In this document: positions 43,976-56,706 of the stretch, piece after piece
How the letters are laid out: each line of letters begins with the position of its first letter
Position numbering within the stretch: the first letter of the stretch is position 1
Source: Anadara kagoshimensis
Lineage: Eukaryota; Mollusca; Bivalvia; Arcoida; Arcidae
Length of the DNA: 64,000 nucleotides
Assembly (NCBI GenBank): GCA_021292105.1
Contig: CM037871.1
Coordinates: 38,689,182 to 38,753,181, forward strand
Reading direction: 5' to 3'
Notes under the pieces: generated by a model
Told to the model about the DNA's origin: nothing
The model's input: only the letters and a program-made list of their open reading frames with translations
Databases searched by the model: none
Translations under genes and position numbers: made by a program

Positions 43976-44322
43976 CAGAGTGAGTGAGTAATGGTGTTTA
44001 ACGTCCCAGTCAAGAATATTTCACTTATATCGAGACGTCGACAGCTATAGGCGAAAGTGCAGAAATTTTGCCTGTGCGTTGCGCTTATGGCATTATACAG
44101 CAGGGTTCTTTAACGTGCCCAGCCCACCGTGACACGGGACCTCGTTTATTTTAAGTTCCCATCCGAAAGAACTGTGACTTTCATTTCGTAATGCCGAGTG
44201 CTTGGCGAAAGAACAGTCACTATCCACTTTCAAGTCTTGGGTCAGACCCGGCCGCGGTTCGAACCCACTACCTTCCATTTACGGAGCGAGCACTCTACCA
44301 ACTAAGCTACCGCAGTGGTAGA
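43976..44322 (-). mobile_element. tRNA-headed SINE, well preserved
   Basis: The reverse complement starts CTGCGGTAGCTTAGTTGGTA, GAGTGCTCGC (A box) and has GGTAGTGGGTTCGAACC (B box). The body carries TTCTTTCGCCAAGCACTCGG, GAAATGAAAGTCAC and the 3' block CGATATAAGTGAAATATTCT, GACTGGGACGTTAAAC, then a TCACTCACTC tail. It shares body and 3' blocks with 16778-17107, in the opposite orientation. Confidence 0.85.
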
Positions 44323-44479
44323 GACCAACTGTCTATATTTTTTAGTCCAGTGACAGTTCGTTACATGCAGGTGTTGTTGTACTTTGAGATCTCACTCCAT
44401 TCCTGACCATAATAAGTAACAGATAACTACTAGTATTTGTTGTAGTTAGTATTCGATGTTAATTAAGACACACTCTATC

Positions 44480-45345
44480 TATGCATGGGATGCCAAACTA
44501 AGAAGTGCTAGTCAGAAATATGTTGAACTTCATGCCAAAATATCTTTTATTATCTGTTTGGAGTTTTGAAAATGTTGGATTTTTTGATAGACAACATATT
44601 TGTTCTGTTTGGTAATATAATTTTCAAGCAAAAACAACCAGTATACCAATGGGTACCAACTGTGCACTAATTCATGCCGATTTGTTTCTTTATTCTTATG
44701 AAGCAGAATTTATGTAAAACCTTGTTAAGTCAGAAGAGAAGACTGTCGCCAAATCATTCATATATTATGACGTTCTATCTCTTAACAATCCTAAATTTGA
44801 AGACTATGTGAATGTCATCTATCCTAGCAAGCTTGAAATATATAAGATACGACTGATTACCCAAGTTCCCACGAAAGGCTACATTTGAAAATGTACGACA
44901 AACGTGATGGCTTCAATTTTTCTATTGTCAACTCTCCTTTTCTATGCAGCATTATATCTATACGCTATGGTAGAGCTAGTTCCCACTATGGGAACTTTAT
45001 ACAACAAAGCAAGCTTCTTACAAATAAATTGTTGACCCAATAATATTGCAAGCCTAGGCTTATCAGGGGCCAAAAAAGTTTTATGGCCCTCATCACAGTG
45101 TTGTTGTAAAGTTTGATGTCTCTGTGTCCAGAACTGCCCTGGATATATTTGACGTCCCGTATTTTCATTTTCTGTTTACTCAAATTTTATGACGGGTGTA
45201 GCTAGTGAAACAGGAGGCACTTACCCTTCCAGAGCACCCGGCCTCACTCCCCTGGTGGAAGTTCAAGTGTTTAATCTTATTTGTCAGTTTCAAAGTTCTT
45301 ACTTTGCTTCTAGATTGTGATTTGGACATGGATTAGTATGTCTGT
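44480..45345 (+). mobile_element. Broken Penelope-like reverse-transcriptase relic
   Basis: Fragments in sequence order resemble the Penelope-type RT common in bivalves: a NIIFKQ block, IPMGTNCA, ADLFLYSYEAEF, a SLNNPKFEDYVNVIYPS block, a YDKRDGFNFSIVN-like region and a LLTNKLLTQ region. A characteristic non-coding stretch follows (about 45183-45345), whose copies occur at 1490-1612 and 63805-64000 in reverse. It is broken in many places and looks old. The family assignment rests on motif memory. Confidence 0.65.
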
Positions 45346-46585
45346 TTTTGTTTTGTATTGTGCAATTTTTTCAGACAGACCATGTGGCGACTTCACATGA
45401 CAGGCTGAAAGGATTGCCCTTCACGTCTTAGTCATATTTCAATTGATAATCAGTACATTGATGACACTAATAGACTTAAACACGCATATTTCACCAAGTT
45501 TTTACAGAAAAGAAAATGTCGCAGACAAAACTGGTGTTCTTCAACTGTCTATGTATACCGATGATCTCTATCCAGGTAAATTACTTGCCTCATGGCTCAT
45601 CAGGATTACTGGACTGATCCAGTGGGATTGTTATGATTGGAATAGAGCAAATTAAATATTTAAAAAACCGCTTTATCTACCCACTTATATGCATTTAGTA
45701 ATTTTCTGTTAATGTTTGGTAATAACTGAACATATTTATTCAATTAATTCGGCTAAATCAGAAAATATTGAACATTATTTGACAAATCCCGAATATTTGA
45801 CCATTAGCCCAACACGCAATATTGAAAATAGATTAGAACCTGAGGAGTCGAATGATATAAATATACCAAGTCAGACCAGAGACATATAAAACCCTGGTCT
45901 CTGGTCAGACTGGTCGTAACAAGGAAAATGACCATTAGAGACCGCCTGAAAATAAACGGGTTTATTCTTTTGTGGCGGGGGGGGGTGTTATGTATTGGTG
46001 CAGGATGGTCTCCATGTTCATGTAGTGACCGGGTTTAATGCGGATTTGTTGTGGGGTTGCATACCGTTTTGTGTAACATATGCCATTCTTTCGTTGTTTT
46101 GTTATGATGTTGTTTATACCGGTATTTTTATTCTTTTCTTTTTTTGTATTGTGGGTATGTTTATAAAATCGCCCGTTTTTGCCTCGTCATGTACAAATCC
46201 AAGAGTATTAACCCGTGGACTAATTTTGGAGCATTTGTTCAAGATTACTGATCGTGGAGACGAGCAAATACTGGTATACGTTTTTCGCCTTTGTTCTCTC
46301 TCAAAAAAAGAAAGAGATAGTCATTCCTACTTTACAAAAGAGTACCCCTCCCCCCCAAAAAAATATAGTTCGAATCTCTGACGACGAGAATTGAGATCCA
46401 CACTTCGAATGGAATAGCGAATTTAATATGGGCACATGAGTTGCCTTTGTTCTCTAAAAAAGTCATTCCTGCTTTACAAAAGAGAACCAAATCGTAAGTT
46501 AGGTGAAAAACAAAACGAGCAAAACTTCCGTAATCATTAGTGGTTGATTGTAATAAAACACTTGATTTATCTTTACTGGTAGTAC
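45346..46585. other. Unassigned sequence
   Basis: Contains a short hairpin ACCAGAGAC..GTCTCTGGT (about 45873-45905) and a G-run (45976-45985). The frame at about 45995-46381 has no recognised homology. Confidence 0.4.
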
Positions 46586-46589
46586 TAAA

Positions 46590-49152
46590 GGCTTATAGTG
46601 ATAACCGTCACTGACGGTAGTGTAGGCTTATAGTGATAACCGTCACTGGTGGTATTGTAGGCTTATAGTGATAACCGTCACTGGTGGTATTGTAAGCTTA
46701 TAGTGATAACCGTCACTGGTGGTATTGTAGGCTTATAGTGATAACCGCCACTGGTGGTATTGTAGGCTTATAGTGATAACCGCCACTGGTGGTATTGTAG
46801 GCTTATAGTGATAACCGTCACCGGTGGTATTGTAGGCTTATAGTGATAACCGTCACTGGTGGTATTGTAGGCTTATAGTGATAACCGTCACTGGTAGTAT
46901 TGTAGGCTTATAGTGATAACCGTCACTGGTGGTAGTGTAGGCTTATAGTGATAACCGTCACCGGTGGTATTGTAGGCTTCTAGTGATAACCGTTAATGGT
47001 GGTATTGTAGGCTTATAGTGATAACCGTCACTGGTGGTATTGTAGGCTTATAGTGATAATCGTCACTGGTGGTATTGTAAGCTTATAGTGATAACCGTCA
47101 CTGGTGGTATTGTAGGCTTATAATGATAATCGTCACTAGTGGTATTGTAAGCTTATAGTGATAACCACAACTGGTGATATTGTAGGCTTATAGTGATAAC
47201 CGTCACTGGTAGTATTGTAGGCTTATAGTGATAACCATCACCGGTGGTATTGTAGGCTTATAGTGATAACCGTCACTGGTGGAATTATAAGCTTATAGTG
47301 ATAACCGTCACTGGTGGTATTGTAGGCTTATAGTGATAATCGTCACTGGTGGTATTGTAAGCTTATAGTGATAACCGTCACTGGTGGTATTGTAGGCTTA
47401 TAATGATAATCGTCACTAGTGGTATTGTAAGCTTATAGTGATAACCACAACTGGTGATATTGTAGGCTTATAGTGATAACCGTCACTGGTAGTATTGTAG
47501 GCTTATAGTGATAACCATCACCGGTGGTATTGTAGGCTTATAGTGATAACCGTCACTGGTGGAATTATAAGCTTATAGTGATAACCGTCACTGGTGATAT
47601 TGTAGGCTTTTAGTGACAACCGTCACTGGTGGTATTGTAAGCTTATAGCGATAACCGTCACTGGTGGTATTATAAGCTTATAGGGATAACCGTCAATGGT
47701 GGTATTGTAGGTTTATAGTGATAGCCGCCACTGGTGGTATTGTAGGCTTATAGTGATAACCGTCACCGGTGGTATTGTAAGCTTATAGTGACAACCGTCA
47801 CTGGTGGTACTGTAAGCTTATAGGGATAACCGTCACTGGTGGTATTGTGGGATTATAGTGATAACCGTCACTGGTGGTATTGTAAGCTTATAGTGATAAC
47901 CGCCACTGGTGGTATTGTAAGCTTATAGTGACAACCGCCACTGGTGGTATTGTAGGCTTATAGGGATAACCGTCACTGGTAGTATTGTAAGCTTATAGTG
48001 ATAACCGTCACTGGTGGTATTGTGGGATTATAGTGATAACAGTCACTGGTGGTATTGTAAGCTTATAGTGATAACCGTCACTGGTGGTATTGTAGGCTTA
48101 TAGTGATAACCGTCACTGGTGGTATTATAGGCTTATAGTGATAACCGTCAACGGTGATATTGTAAGGTTATAGTGATAGCCGTCAATGGTGGTATTGTAA
48201 GCTTATAGTGATAACCGTCACTGGTGGAATTATAAGCTTATAGTGACAACCGTCACTGGTGGTATTGTAGGCTTATAGTGATAACCGTCACTGGTGGTAT
48301 TGTAGGCTTATAGTGATAACCGTCACTGGTGGTAATGTAGGCTTATAGTGACAACCGTCACTGGTGGTATTATAGGCTTATAGTGATAACCGTCATTGGT
48401 GGTATTATAAGCTTATAGTGACAGCCGTCACTGGTGGTATTGTAAGCTTATAGTGACAACCGTTACTGGTGGTATTGTAAGCTTATAGTGATAACCGTCA
48501 CTGGTGGTATTGTAGGCTTATAGTGATAACCGTCACCGGTGGTATTGTAGGCTTATAGTGATAACCGTCACCGGTGGTATTATAAGCTTATAGTGACAAC
48601 CGTCACTGGTGGTATTGTAGGCTTATAGTGATAACCGTCACCGGTGGTATTGTAGGCTTATAGTTATAACCGTCACCGGTGGTATTGTAGGCTTATAGTG
48701 ATAACCGTCACTGGTGGTATTGTAGGCTTGTAGTGATAACCTTATAGTGGTAACCGTCACTGGTGGTATTGTAGGCTTATAGTGATAACCGTCACTGGTG
48801 GTATTGTAGGCTTGTAGTGATAACCTTATAGTGGTAACCGTCACTGGTGGTATTGTAGGCTTATAGTGATAACCGTCACTGGTGGTATTGTAGGCTTATA
48901 GTGATAACCGTCACCGGTGGTATTGTAGGCTTATAGTGATAACCGTCACTGGTGGTATTGTAGGCTTATAGTGATAACCGTCACTGGTGGTATTGTAGGC
49001 TTGTAGTGATAACCTTATAGTGGTAACCGTCACTGGTGGTATTGTAGGCTTATAGTGATAACCGTCACCGGTGGTATTGTAGGCTTATAGAGATAACCTT
49101 ATAGTGATAACCGCCACTGGTGGTATTGTAGGCTTATAGTGATAACCGTCAA
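46590..49152. repeat. 35-bp satellite array, about 73 copies
   Basis: The unit is GGCTTATAGTGATAACCGTC followed by ACTGGTGGTATTGTA. Variants change ACTGG to ACCGG, GTAGGC to GTAAGC and GATAAC to GACAAC. A 280-bp (eight-unit) block is repeated exactly at 47041 and 47321. Near 48729-49100 a longer variant unit with CTTGTAGTGATAACCTTATA occurs three times. Short frames here are artefacts. Confidence 0.97.
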
Positions 49153-50372
49153 AGATGTATTTCCGTAAGTATGGAAGGAATATTTTTTCACAAAATGTAT
49201 TGGAGAAAAGTTCAGCTAGTACTTTGCTCCAACTATACACATTTATAAATCCCATTTATAGATAGTTTTATGGCAGATTGTCCCCTGTCATACAGTGGCG
49301 ATTCACATTTTCCATGTTGCTATACAATATCCTCGCATGCTTTATAGCATAATCTTGTAAGCATCTGGTTATCTTGCATATTTATTGATAATCTGAATTT
49401 TCAGACGTTGTAGAAACGTTTTTCATTATTTGGCTGCAAGATTGTTTTTCATATATGATATGCTTTAAATTGTTTATCATTAGGTTATTTAAATAACGTA
49501 ATTAAGAATCATGCTAGACAGTCTATGATAAAATCAACGATCTGTTGTGTTTCTTAAATGGTGAATTTTAATACTATGTACCGCAGTTTTGAGTCTTCTC
49601 TTCAAATAAGTACATTTTTGTGTAATATTTGTATTTTAAGGATTTAAGTGGTACTTGTGATAACTGTATTCATTTTCAAGCAAGGGTTGGATAATTAGGT
49701 TATATTTACAACGGATGTGGTGTTTATTTTTTACTGGATGTTGACCAAAGATACACAATCGAATCGAAGGTCAAATATCTTTACTTATAAAATTCGGCAT
49801 CCTGATCTGGACCTGTGTGCTACTGACCCATGACATAGCAAACTTTTATTCATAGGAAGCTTGTCACAATTCAATGATCGGACTTCACACCTGGATGGAT
49901 ACTATTTAGATACCCACAACATTAACCGTCGCCACAACATTAACCTCTGGTCAGAGAGTCTGGTGCGTCAAGTTTGACCTGACCGTTTGACCTTTAGTTT
50001 GAACATTGGACCGGACTTATAGGCGAGATGGTATGTTTAATTTCCAAAAACCACCCGTAACCCAGTGTTACTATCGCCTATCCTTATATATCAAACGTAT
50101 ATATATATATATATATATATAGTCCCTAAATTACACGATGGATACGCCTGTTTGAAGGTTTGGGTTGAGGGTCGGACGGTCAGGTCAGAATTGACGCAGT
50201 ATAGTAGTGAAGGTCGGTCCAGTTAAGATTTGAGTGAGTTTGGACGCATTATTAAAATAATCCGACCCGATGTCGTGATAGGACAGTAAGGAACTAATTA
50301 TAAGATATAGACACTGAAGAGAAATGCCATGTGGTTACAGAAGCTCTTGTGTTTCGTTTGATTTTCTGACGT

Positions 50373-50418
<46 letters not shown>

Positions 50419-50690
50419 CACAAAAACTCTTTACCACACGTTAGAACTATGAAAAAATATTTGCACAAATCAGCTGGAAGATTTCAAACGCAAATTGAAA
50501 TGTGGTTACTAACATTTTTACTGACAGTCAATATTTCTCCCCCATCTTTGATGGTGGAATTGATTACGTATGATAATGTAATAGTATGCAATTTTGTCTA
50601 ATCGTCATTTGATAATTAAATGGCCTTTTCAAAGTTCAAACACGTGTTTCATTTTATTTGCTAATTCTCCACCATTAAACTGAGCACAAG
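49153..50690. other. Unassigned sequence with (AT)n and (AC)n
   Basis: (AT)n at 50099-50121 and (AC)n at 50380-50416. No gene recognised. Confidence 0.5.
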
Positions 50691-50696
50691 CTTCTA

Positions 50697-52032
50697 TGAG
50701 GGCACTTCAAAAAGTTTTGAGACTTATTGGCTTCCATAAAATTGTAGTGACACGTATGTACAAGATAACCGGGATTGAATAGGTAAAATCACGGATGATA
50801 TACGTATGAAATTTCGTAAAAAATATTTAGTAATTACAGAGATATTTGGACTTAAACAAAGGTTAGTCATATACACTAATGATATTTTTATGTAAAATGA
50901 AGCCTGAAGGGAAGTCTGAAATAAGAAGCTATATCAAAAACCTTTGTGCTTTGTCAATACCAAGTAAACAGATATTGAGTGAACTTAAAATAATTTATGG
51001 AGAATCGTCTGTGTCTAAAGCAACTGTTTATAGATTGGTGAAAGTGTTTACAGATGGGAAAGGAACTGTTAAAGACAACCCCCGTTCAGGACGTCTAAAA
51101 TCGCCATCGTCTGAAAGAAACATTGCTGCTGTTGAAGCCATGGTGAACGAAGACGCTAGGTATACAGTTTCTGATATAGCTTCGTGTCTCGGTATTTTAA
51201 CGGGTAGTACATATCAAATTTTAACAAAGCACATGAAATTGAAAAAAGTATGCGCACGTTGGGTACCCCATCTTTTAACAAAAGAACAAAAAGCACAACG
51301 AGTTAAAAGTTGCAAACAAATATTGAAAAAATACAAAAATACTGGTGTTGGGCGATTAAGTGAGTTACTAACAGGAGATGAAACTTGGATACATTATTTT
51401 GAGCCCCAAAGAAGAATAAATAATAAGCAGTGGTTGAAAAAAGGACAATCTAGACCTATAATAGCAAAACGACTTCAAAGTTAAAAAAAGTTCTGTACAC
51501 AGTCTTCTTCAATTCGAATGGCCCTGTTGTTCAGATTCCTTCTCCACCAGGTAAATCTGTTACTGGGATATTTTATAGGGACAAGGTGTTAAAGTCTGTT
51601 AAAAACACTATAAAAATTTCCGCCCTAGAACTGGTTTAAGTGGCATACACATCATCCATGATAATGCATCCTCCCACAAGAGTAATGTAGTGCAGCAGTT
51701 TCTTCACGATGAAAGAGTAATACAACTTCCACATCCCCCATATTCACCAGATCTAAGCCCATGCGACTTTTTCCTTTTTCCTACCTTGAAAAAGATGCTC
51801 GCAGGCCGTTGGTATAACTCTCGAAGTCAGCTTGGTAGTGCTGTGCATCAGTGTCTAAAGAGGATACCCAAGTCCGACTACTCTGCTGCTTTCAAATCGT
51901 GGATTTCTCGGATGGAAAGTGTATACATGTTAAAGGAGAGTACTTTGAAGGATTAAAATAAAAATTACAAGCAAAATAATGCTTTTTCTTATTTTTCCTC
52001 TGTTAGTCTCAAAACTTTTTGAAGTGCCCTCG
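50697..52032 (+). mobile_element. Mariner DNA transposon with intact ends
   Basis: 1336 bp. The ends (GAGGGCACTTCAAAAAG.. and its complement ..CTTTTTGAAGTGCCCTC) match for about 27-28 bp, at 50697-50724 and 52005-52032, and TA lies on each side (50695-50696 and 52033-52034). Size, TA duplication and DD34D transposase fit the mariner family. The transposase gene has two frameshifts, so the copy should not move by itself, although its ends look functional. Confidence 0.93.
50879..51956 (+). pseudogene. Mariner transposase, two frameshifts
   Basis: The first segment (50879-51484) has an N-terminal helix-turn-helix pair (KQILSELKIIYGESSVSKA, then a second HTH around TVSDIASCLGI), the linker ARWVPHLLT and the first catalytic Asp in TGDETWIHYFEP. 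A one-base loss near 51470-51480 shifts the frame; the next segment reads KKVLYTVFFNSNGP and SVTGIFYRDKVLK. A second shift near 51600-51610 leads to the last segment (to 51956) with IHDNASSHKS (second Asp) and YSPDLSPCDFFLFP. Counting from HDN to CDF leaves 34 residues between, giving DD34D. The protein cuts and pastes the element at TA sites. Few breaks suggest a fairly young copy. Confidence 0.9.
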
Positions 52033-52587
52033 TATATGCTGCCATAATTTTTTTATGTCTAGCTGTTATGTGCTAATTTTGAGATATCATTCACATGTAT
52101 TAAATGTTAAATGTCTAGATCTATATAAAAGTTCACAATTATTAACACACATCATTATTCTGAAGGATATGGAATTTAAAAAATCAACTTTTCGTCCTAT
52201 TTTTTTAAGATGTTTAACTTCATAGATTTATATTTATTTATTTGTACTTTTCAATACTGTTTCCATGGTTACTGGTCGTGTGGGCAAATAAAGCAGTGTG
52301 ATTGGTTAAAATCGTGTATTCAAGATATAGTTTCAAAACCTTGTTTGCATGTCCCCAATAGTTTGGTCTTTTTAATTTAGGCTTTCCCGGACTGATTTTA
52401 GGGACTCTTATTGTTCTCATCACATTCACAAATATGGTTTTATTCAATTCATTTGGGTTTACTATTAAAATTTTCTTTAAAAATAAAACGGATAAAATCA
52501 CACTGCATACCATACCTATCAAAGACCGTGTTCATCTGAATACTGTATAAAAAATGCACAGTAGTAGAGTGAAGTAGTGGAGTTATA

Positions 52588-53410
52588 CGAGGGTTGTTCG
52601 ATATGTAATGTTCATATCTCAAAGGCATTCGACTCAAATAGTAAAATGAACATTATATCCCTTCAAAATATTCTCCGCGGTTTGAAATACATAATTTCAA
52701 TCTCTGAATCCATTTCTTAAGTGCGTGTCGGTACGTTGATTTAGACTGATTTTAGCAAAACGATAACCTTATCTGACTTAAAAAATTGCTGTACAAGCTC
52801 AGATGTTATCATGAAGTAGGCGAACATGCCTAAATCCTGAGACATAGCGTCGTTTAAGATAATGTTAAGATATATTGGGACCGGAATTTGTAATGGCTAT
52901 TCCATCACATGAGAAGGATATGCAATAGAGAACCGTGTTTTTGTTTGTGTGTCTTTTTGGCAACCACAGACTTTCTACCGTGTTTAGTTAGTCATATTTT
53001 GTTTCCATTTAGTCTTACTGGTTCAAAATAGTGAAGCCATATTTCGCCACTAGTAACAATGTTTGCAAAATGTCTTTGATTAAATTGGGAAAATATTTTG
53101 AGCAATAGCTTAGCGGTTTGTACTCGTACCCGTTTTTGGTCATCAGTCAATATATGCAGGATCCATCTGGCAAAAATCTTTCATGCTTTCAAAATACGCT
53201 TAAAATGAAATGCACCCGCGATGGCGATATTTCAACCGTTTTGGCAATATCATGAATCCTGTATCTGCCACCACTTTCAATTATTTTCCCGACTTTTAAG
53301 ATATTTGCCTTGCCTGTTACAGTCACAGGTCGGCCAGATTTCGTTGCATCTTTGACGAACATTGTGCCAGTCAGAAATTTCTTTCTCCACCTACGATATG
53401 TCTCCTACAG
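52588..53410 (-). pseudogene. Second mariner-family relic, 5' side lost
   Basis: On the minus strand the sequence runs through WRKKFLTGTMF, KSGRPVTVTGKAN, IESGGRYRIHDIAKTVEIS, ARWILHILTDDQK, a SGEIWLHYFEP block and RKSVVAKKTHKQ, the order of a mariner transposase. Later parts are degraded by stops and frameshifts. Its 3' terminal repeat is CGAGGGTTGTTCGATATG, next to TA (52586-52587). No matching 5' terminus is seen; the homology stops where the foldback element at 53411 begins. It is only distantly similar to the neighbouring mariner. Confidence 0.75.
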
Positions 53411-53822
53411 CTTGTTCGTGAACTTTGTAATCTGAATTTTTTTCTCAAATCGTAGGTACCATTTTTAAAATCGTACCTACGAATTGCAAAATCGTTACAC
53501 ATGTACGAATTGAAAAATCGTACCTTGTACCTACTGAATTAAAAAAATCGTACCTACGAATTTAAAAATCATATATACGATTTTAAAAATCGTACCTATG
53601 GATTTAAAAATTGTACATACAATTTTAAAATTCGTACGTACGATTTCTTAAATTGTATATACGACTTTTAAAATCGTATGTACGATTATTTTTTAATTCG
53701 TAGGTACGGTGCTTAAAATCGTATACATGTATACGACCTTTGAAATTGTATGTACGATTTTAAAATTCGTACCTACGATTTGAGAAAAAAAAATCAGATT
53801 ACAAAGTGGCACGAACAAGCTT
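53411..53822. mobile_element. Foldback element built from short palindromic repeats
   Basis: About 410 bp. The outer arms (AGCTTGTTCGTGAACTTTGT, AATCTG, CTCAAATCGTAGGTA) are inverted at the right end (TACCTACGATTTGAG, CAGATTACAAAGTGG, CACGAACAAGCT). Between them lie about 14 units of about 20-24 bp around ATCGTACCTACGAATTTAAA in both orientations, each itself nearly palindromic. It sits at the truncated edge of a mariner relic. No coding; the superfamily is unknown. Confidence 0.8.
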
Positions 53823-53879
53823 TCGTAGTCTCATCTCTTTCCTTGCCTAGAAAATTTTACTCTGTCCTAGGACCACACA

Positions 53880-54148
53880 AGGAAAATATAGCAAATTTCA
53901 CCCTATTAAGAGTATAAGGTATTGTTATTTCGTGCCTTAGATTTCCTTCAGTAGATTGAGCAAATTTTCATGATATTTTTTAGCAAAACGAATAAAAAAA
54001 TTGACAAAATTAAATAGTAATGTAAAAGTGTGTAGTGAACTTCAAAATGACACATTTAATTCCGTTAACAAAATTATTCAGATTTTAAATTCAAAAAATT
54101 TAAGTAAGGGGAATAATCGTTAGGAAACGATTGTGAAACTGCGGTCAT
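53880..54148. mobile_element. CCCCGG-type MITE, decayed copy
   Basis: The right end GGAAACGATTGTGAAACTGC and the interior AAAATGACACATTTAATTCC, then AACAAAATTATTCAGATTT match the family. The left terminus is not recognisable. Confidence 0.5.
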
Positions 54149-55345
54149 ATCATTTGATAAGGTTTCTGGATTTCGTAATTAGCTGTATAGCTTAATCCAT
54201 CAAACATTTTTCATAGCTGTTTTTTATTTTCCTTACACATCGACAATAAAAATGCTGACGCGATTATTTTTACCACATTCATATATCGTGGATTTCCAAT
54301 ATTCTTGTATGATAATTTTGATTCCGACAAACCTGGGCCATTACTCTAAAAGACGTGGATTTAATGATCACGTGATGGAGATAATTGAATTTCTAGGAAA
54401 GGATATTTGCCCTAATGGTTAGAATTGCACGATTGTCATTCAAACCCTCAGATCAACCAAGGAAAATTGATACCTTCAATTTGTGTAGTTTCTGAATGTC
54501 ATCACGTTAATTGGATAAAAGTATTCTAAATGCGCTTTCGATTCCTAATACTTTTCCCCAGTTAAGATTTAAACAACAATTTCCTATTGAATGCCGATTC
54601 ACCTTAGCAAAGTGGGGTACAACATGGAATTTTAATTCCATTTTTCAATTTAATGCATGATCAATAAATTTACTTTATTTTTCTGATATTAATGGAAGAA
54701 TTAAAATAAAATTTCGCTTTTCCGTTGATTTTCTTGGTAATTAGATAGAAGGATATGTAATTTGTTGAGTCTGTGCTATTACCAAGAAACAAGCTAAATT
54801 ACTTGAAAATATTTTTTGTTATTTTTTTCCTTTAAATGGCCCCGGTAGATATGAACAAAATCCATTATAAGTTGAATCTGTATTTCTCTTAAGTATGTTT
54901 ACTAAGGCGATCCACTAGCAAGGATGTCACAGAACGGAAAACACCGGATAACAATGGTTCTATGTTATTGTTGTAACACACGATTGATGACACCGTCGTG
55001 CGCTTTAAATTGGTTTTGGCACCGTGTTGGATTTCTCTGTAAACGTAATTACGCGAATTTATTTGACTTAATGTTCATAAATCCATCCATTTAGAAAATA
55101 AATGACATTTGATGGAAGACAAGTATTTTTGTGGCAAAATGTAAAATGAAAGATGATGTTTGTGAACAATTAATATTTCGTTTTATTCATTATACGTTTT
55201 GCGGGTAAACACTAAGCCAGCGTATCAACAGTAATCACCTATCTGATCTCTATAATTTGTTAAAAGTCATTGCTCAAAATAATAAATGCCTTTAGAATTA
55301 TTCTTGTACATCGACGATGTCTTTATGAATAAACTAACAACACTA
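54149..55345. other. Unassigned AT-rich sequence
   Basis: No gene or repeat family recognised. Confidence 0.4.
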
Positions 55346-55346
55346 A

Positions 55347-55439
55347 TGCCATATACCATTTTTTGTATATAATCACAAAATACAATATTCCAATTTTAAA
55401 AATGTATTTTATGATTAAATTTAAAAATGGTATATGACA
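55347..55439. mobile_element. Miniature palindromic element, diverged double unit
   Basis: 93 bp, TGCCATATACCATTTTTTGT.. ATGATTAAATTTAAAAATGG TATATGACA. The flanks are CTAA and ATAA, one mismatch from a 4-bp duplication. Confidence 0.7.
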
Positions 55440-55477
55440 ATAACACTTATACATATCCAATGATATCAGTTTTTGCA

Positions 55478-55738
55478 ACTTACAATATTACTTAACTTGC
55501 AAAGTTAGGGAGTGTCTAGTTGGTTTGCGTGAAATGCACTTATATGCACTTACCAGCACAAATACATATTGATGACATAATAGCGAGTAGCTAGATGAAT
55601 TAACCCTTTTCATTTGCAATATTACTTAACTTGTAAAGCTAGGGAGTGTCTAGCTACTTGCTATAGGCGTGCACTTATATCGCCTTCCGTGTTCATATTA
55701 GTGACGTCATAGTAAGTGGTTAGATGAGCTTCTCAAAT
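55478..55738. repeat. Tandem dimer of about 130 bp
   Basis: Two diverged copies share CAATATTACTTAACTTG, AAAG, TAGGGAGTGTCTAG, GCACTTATAT and TGACRTCATAG blocks, beginning at about 55486 and 55617. Confidence 0.75.
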
Positions 55739-56384
55739 CAAACCACAGATGGTTATTAACTTGCAGTATTTTTTAATTATGTCCATTACATAATTCACAA
55801 ATCCGCAATTATTTTCTCGCGATCAAGAGTCTGAATACATATAGAAAAAAATAATTCTATGTTAGTATTAATGTAAGAAATTTTAAACACATTTTGTTGC
55901 TTAAATGATGGTAGAATCTTTGTTAAAATTGTGCTTTCGATATTTCTAAATCAAAGAAGATTTAATTTCAACCTTTTGACAAATGATTGGTAAAATGCAT
56001 ATAAAAGAATTTTGAAAAGCTAAAATACACATGGATAGTGAATTAACTTTGTAAAGTCAATTTCGTAGGCCTACATGTACCATCTCTCCATACTTTGGCT
56101 GACGCCATTGGCTAACTTGAAGGTTACACTACTAGAAACCAATTGGCATAAATACATAACTTTTTACACAGTTTAATGGGACCATGATAATTGTTAAATT
56201 CATAAACAATTTCCACTAGTGTTACATATTTTTGAAATTATTTTCAAACCAGATTTCATCGGGAAATGAAAACCACAAAATTACATCCTTAATACATTAA
56301 AAACGATAAATAATCATAAACTATAGACACAGGCCATTTTTAATGTATTTAATTTAAAATGAAAAAATGCATCGGGTACTAAGA

Positions 56385-56640
56385 GTATTGGTACCAATTA
56401 CCCCTGCCCCAATACATTAGCCTCCTGACCTTGACCTTTGACTTATGCACATAAATCTGGTATGTGGCACATGGACTCATGTTGGATTACATTTGTGCCA
56501 CGTTTGATAAAAATCTATTCACAGACATGGAAGATATGGAGCGGACACGATATTGGGACGGACAGACAGATAGACAAAATGATTCCTAAAACTAGTACTC
56601 CCTAAACTTCGTTTTCGGGGGTATAAACATAAACAACACG
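56385..56640. repeat. Decayed dispersed repeat
   Basis: Blocks such as CCTGACCTTGACCTTTGAC, ACATGGAAGATATGGAGC and GGGACGGACAGACAGATAG resemble a non-coding repeat I associate with mollusc genomes. The boundaries are not clear. Confidence 0.35.
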
Positions 56641-56706
56641 GTACATGTGAATATATTTATGACCAGTTGTTTAAAGATCAGCCAAATGTTGTTTCTTGCA
56701 TACTAA

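Noticed and set aside
45995-46381. 128-codon plus-strand frame with hydrophobic N-terminus
   Set aside because: No homology that I recognise, ordinary composition of AT-rich DNA, low-complexity end; not supportable as a gene.
46590-49152. CRISPR-like array of 35-bp repeats
   Set aside because: Units are directly adjacent with no unique spacers, and the window is eukaryotic; this is a satellite.
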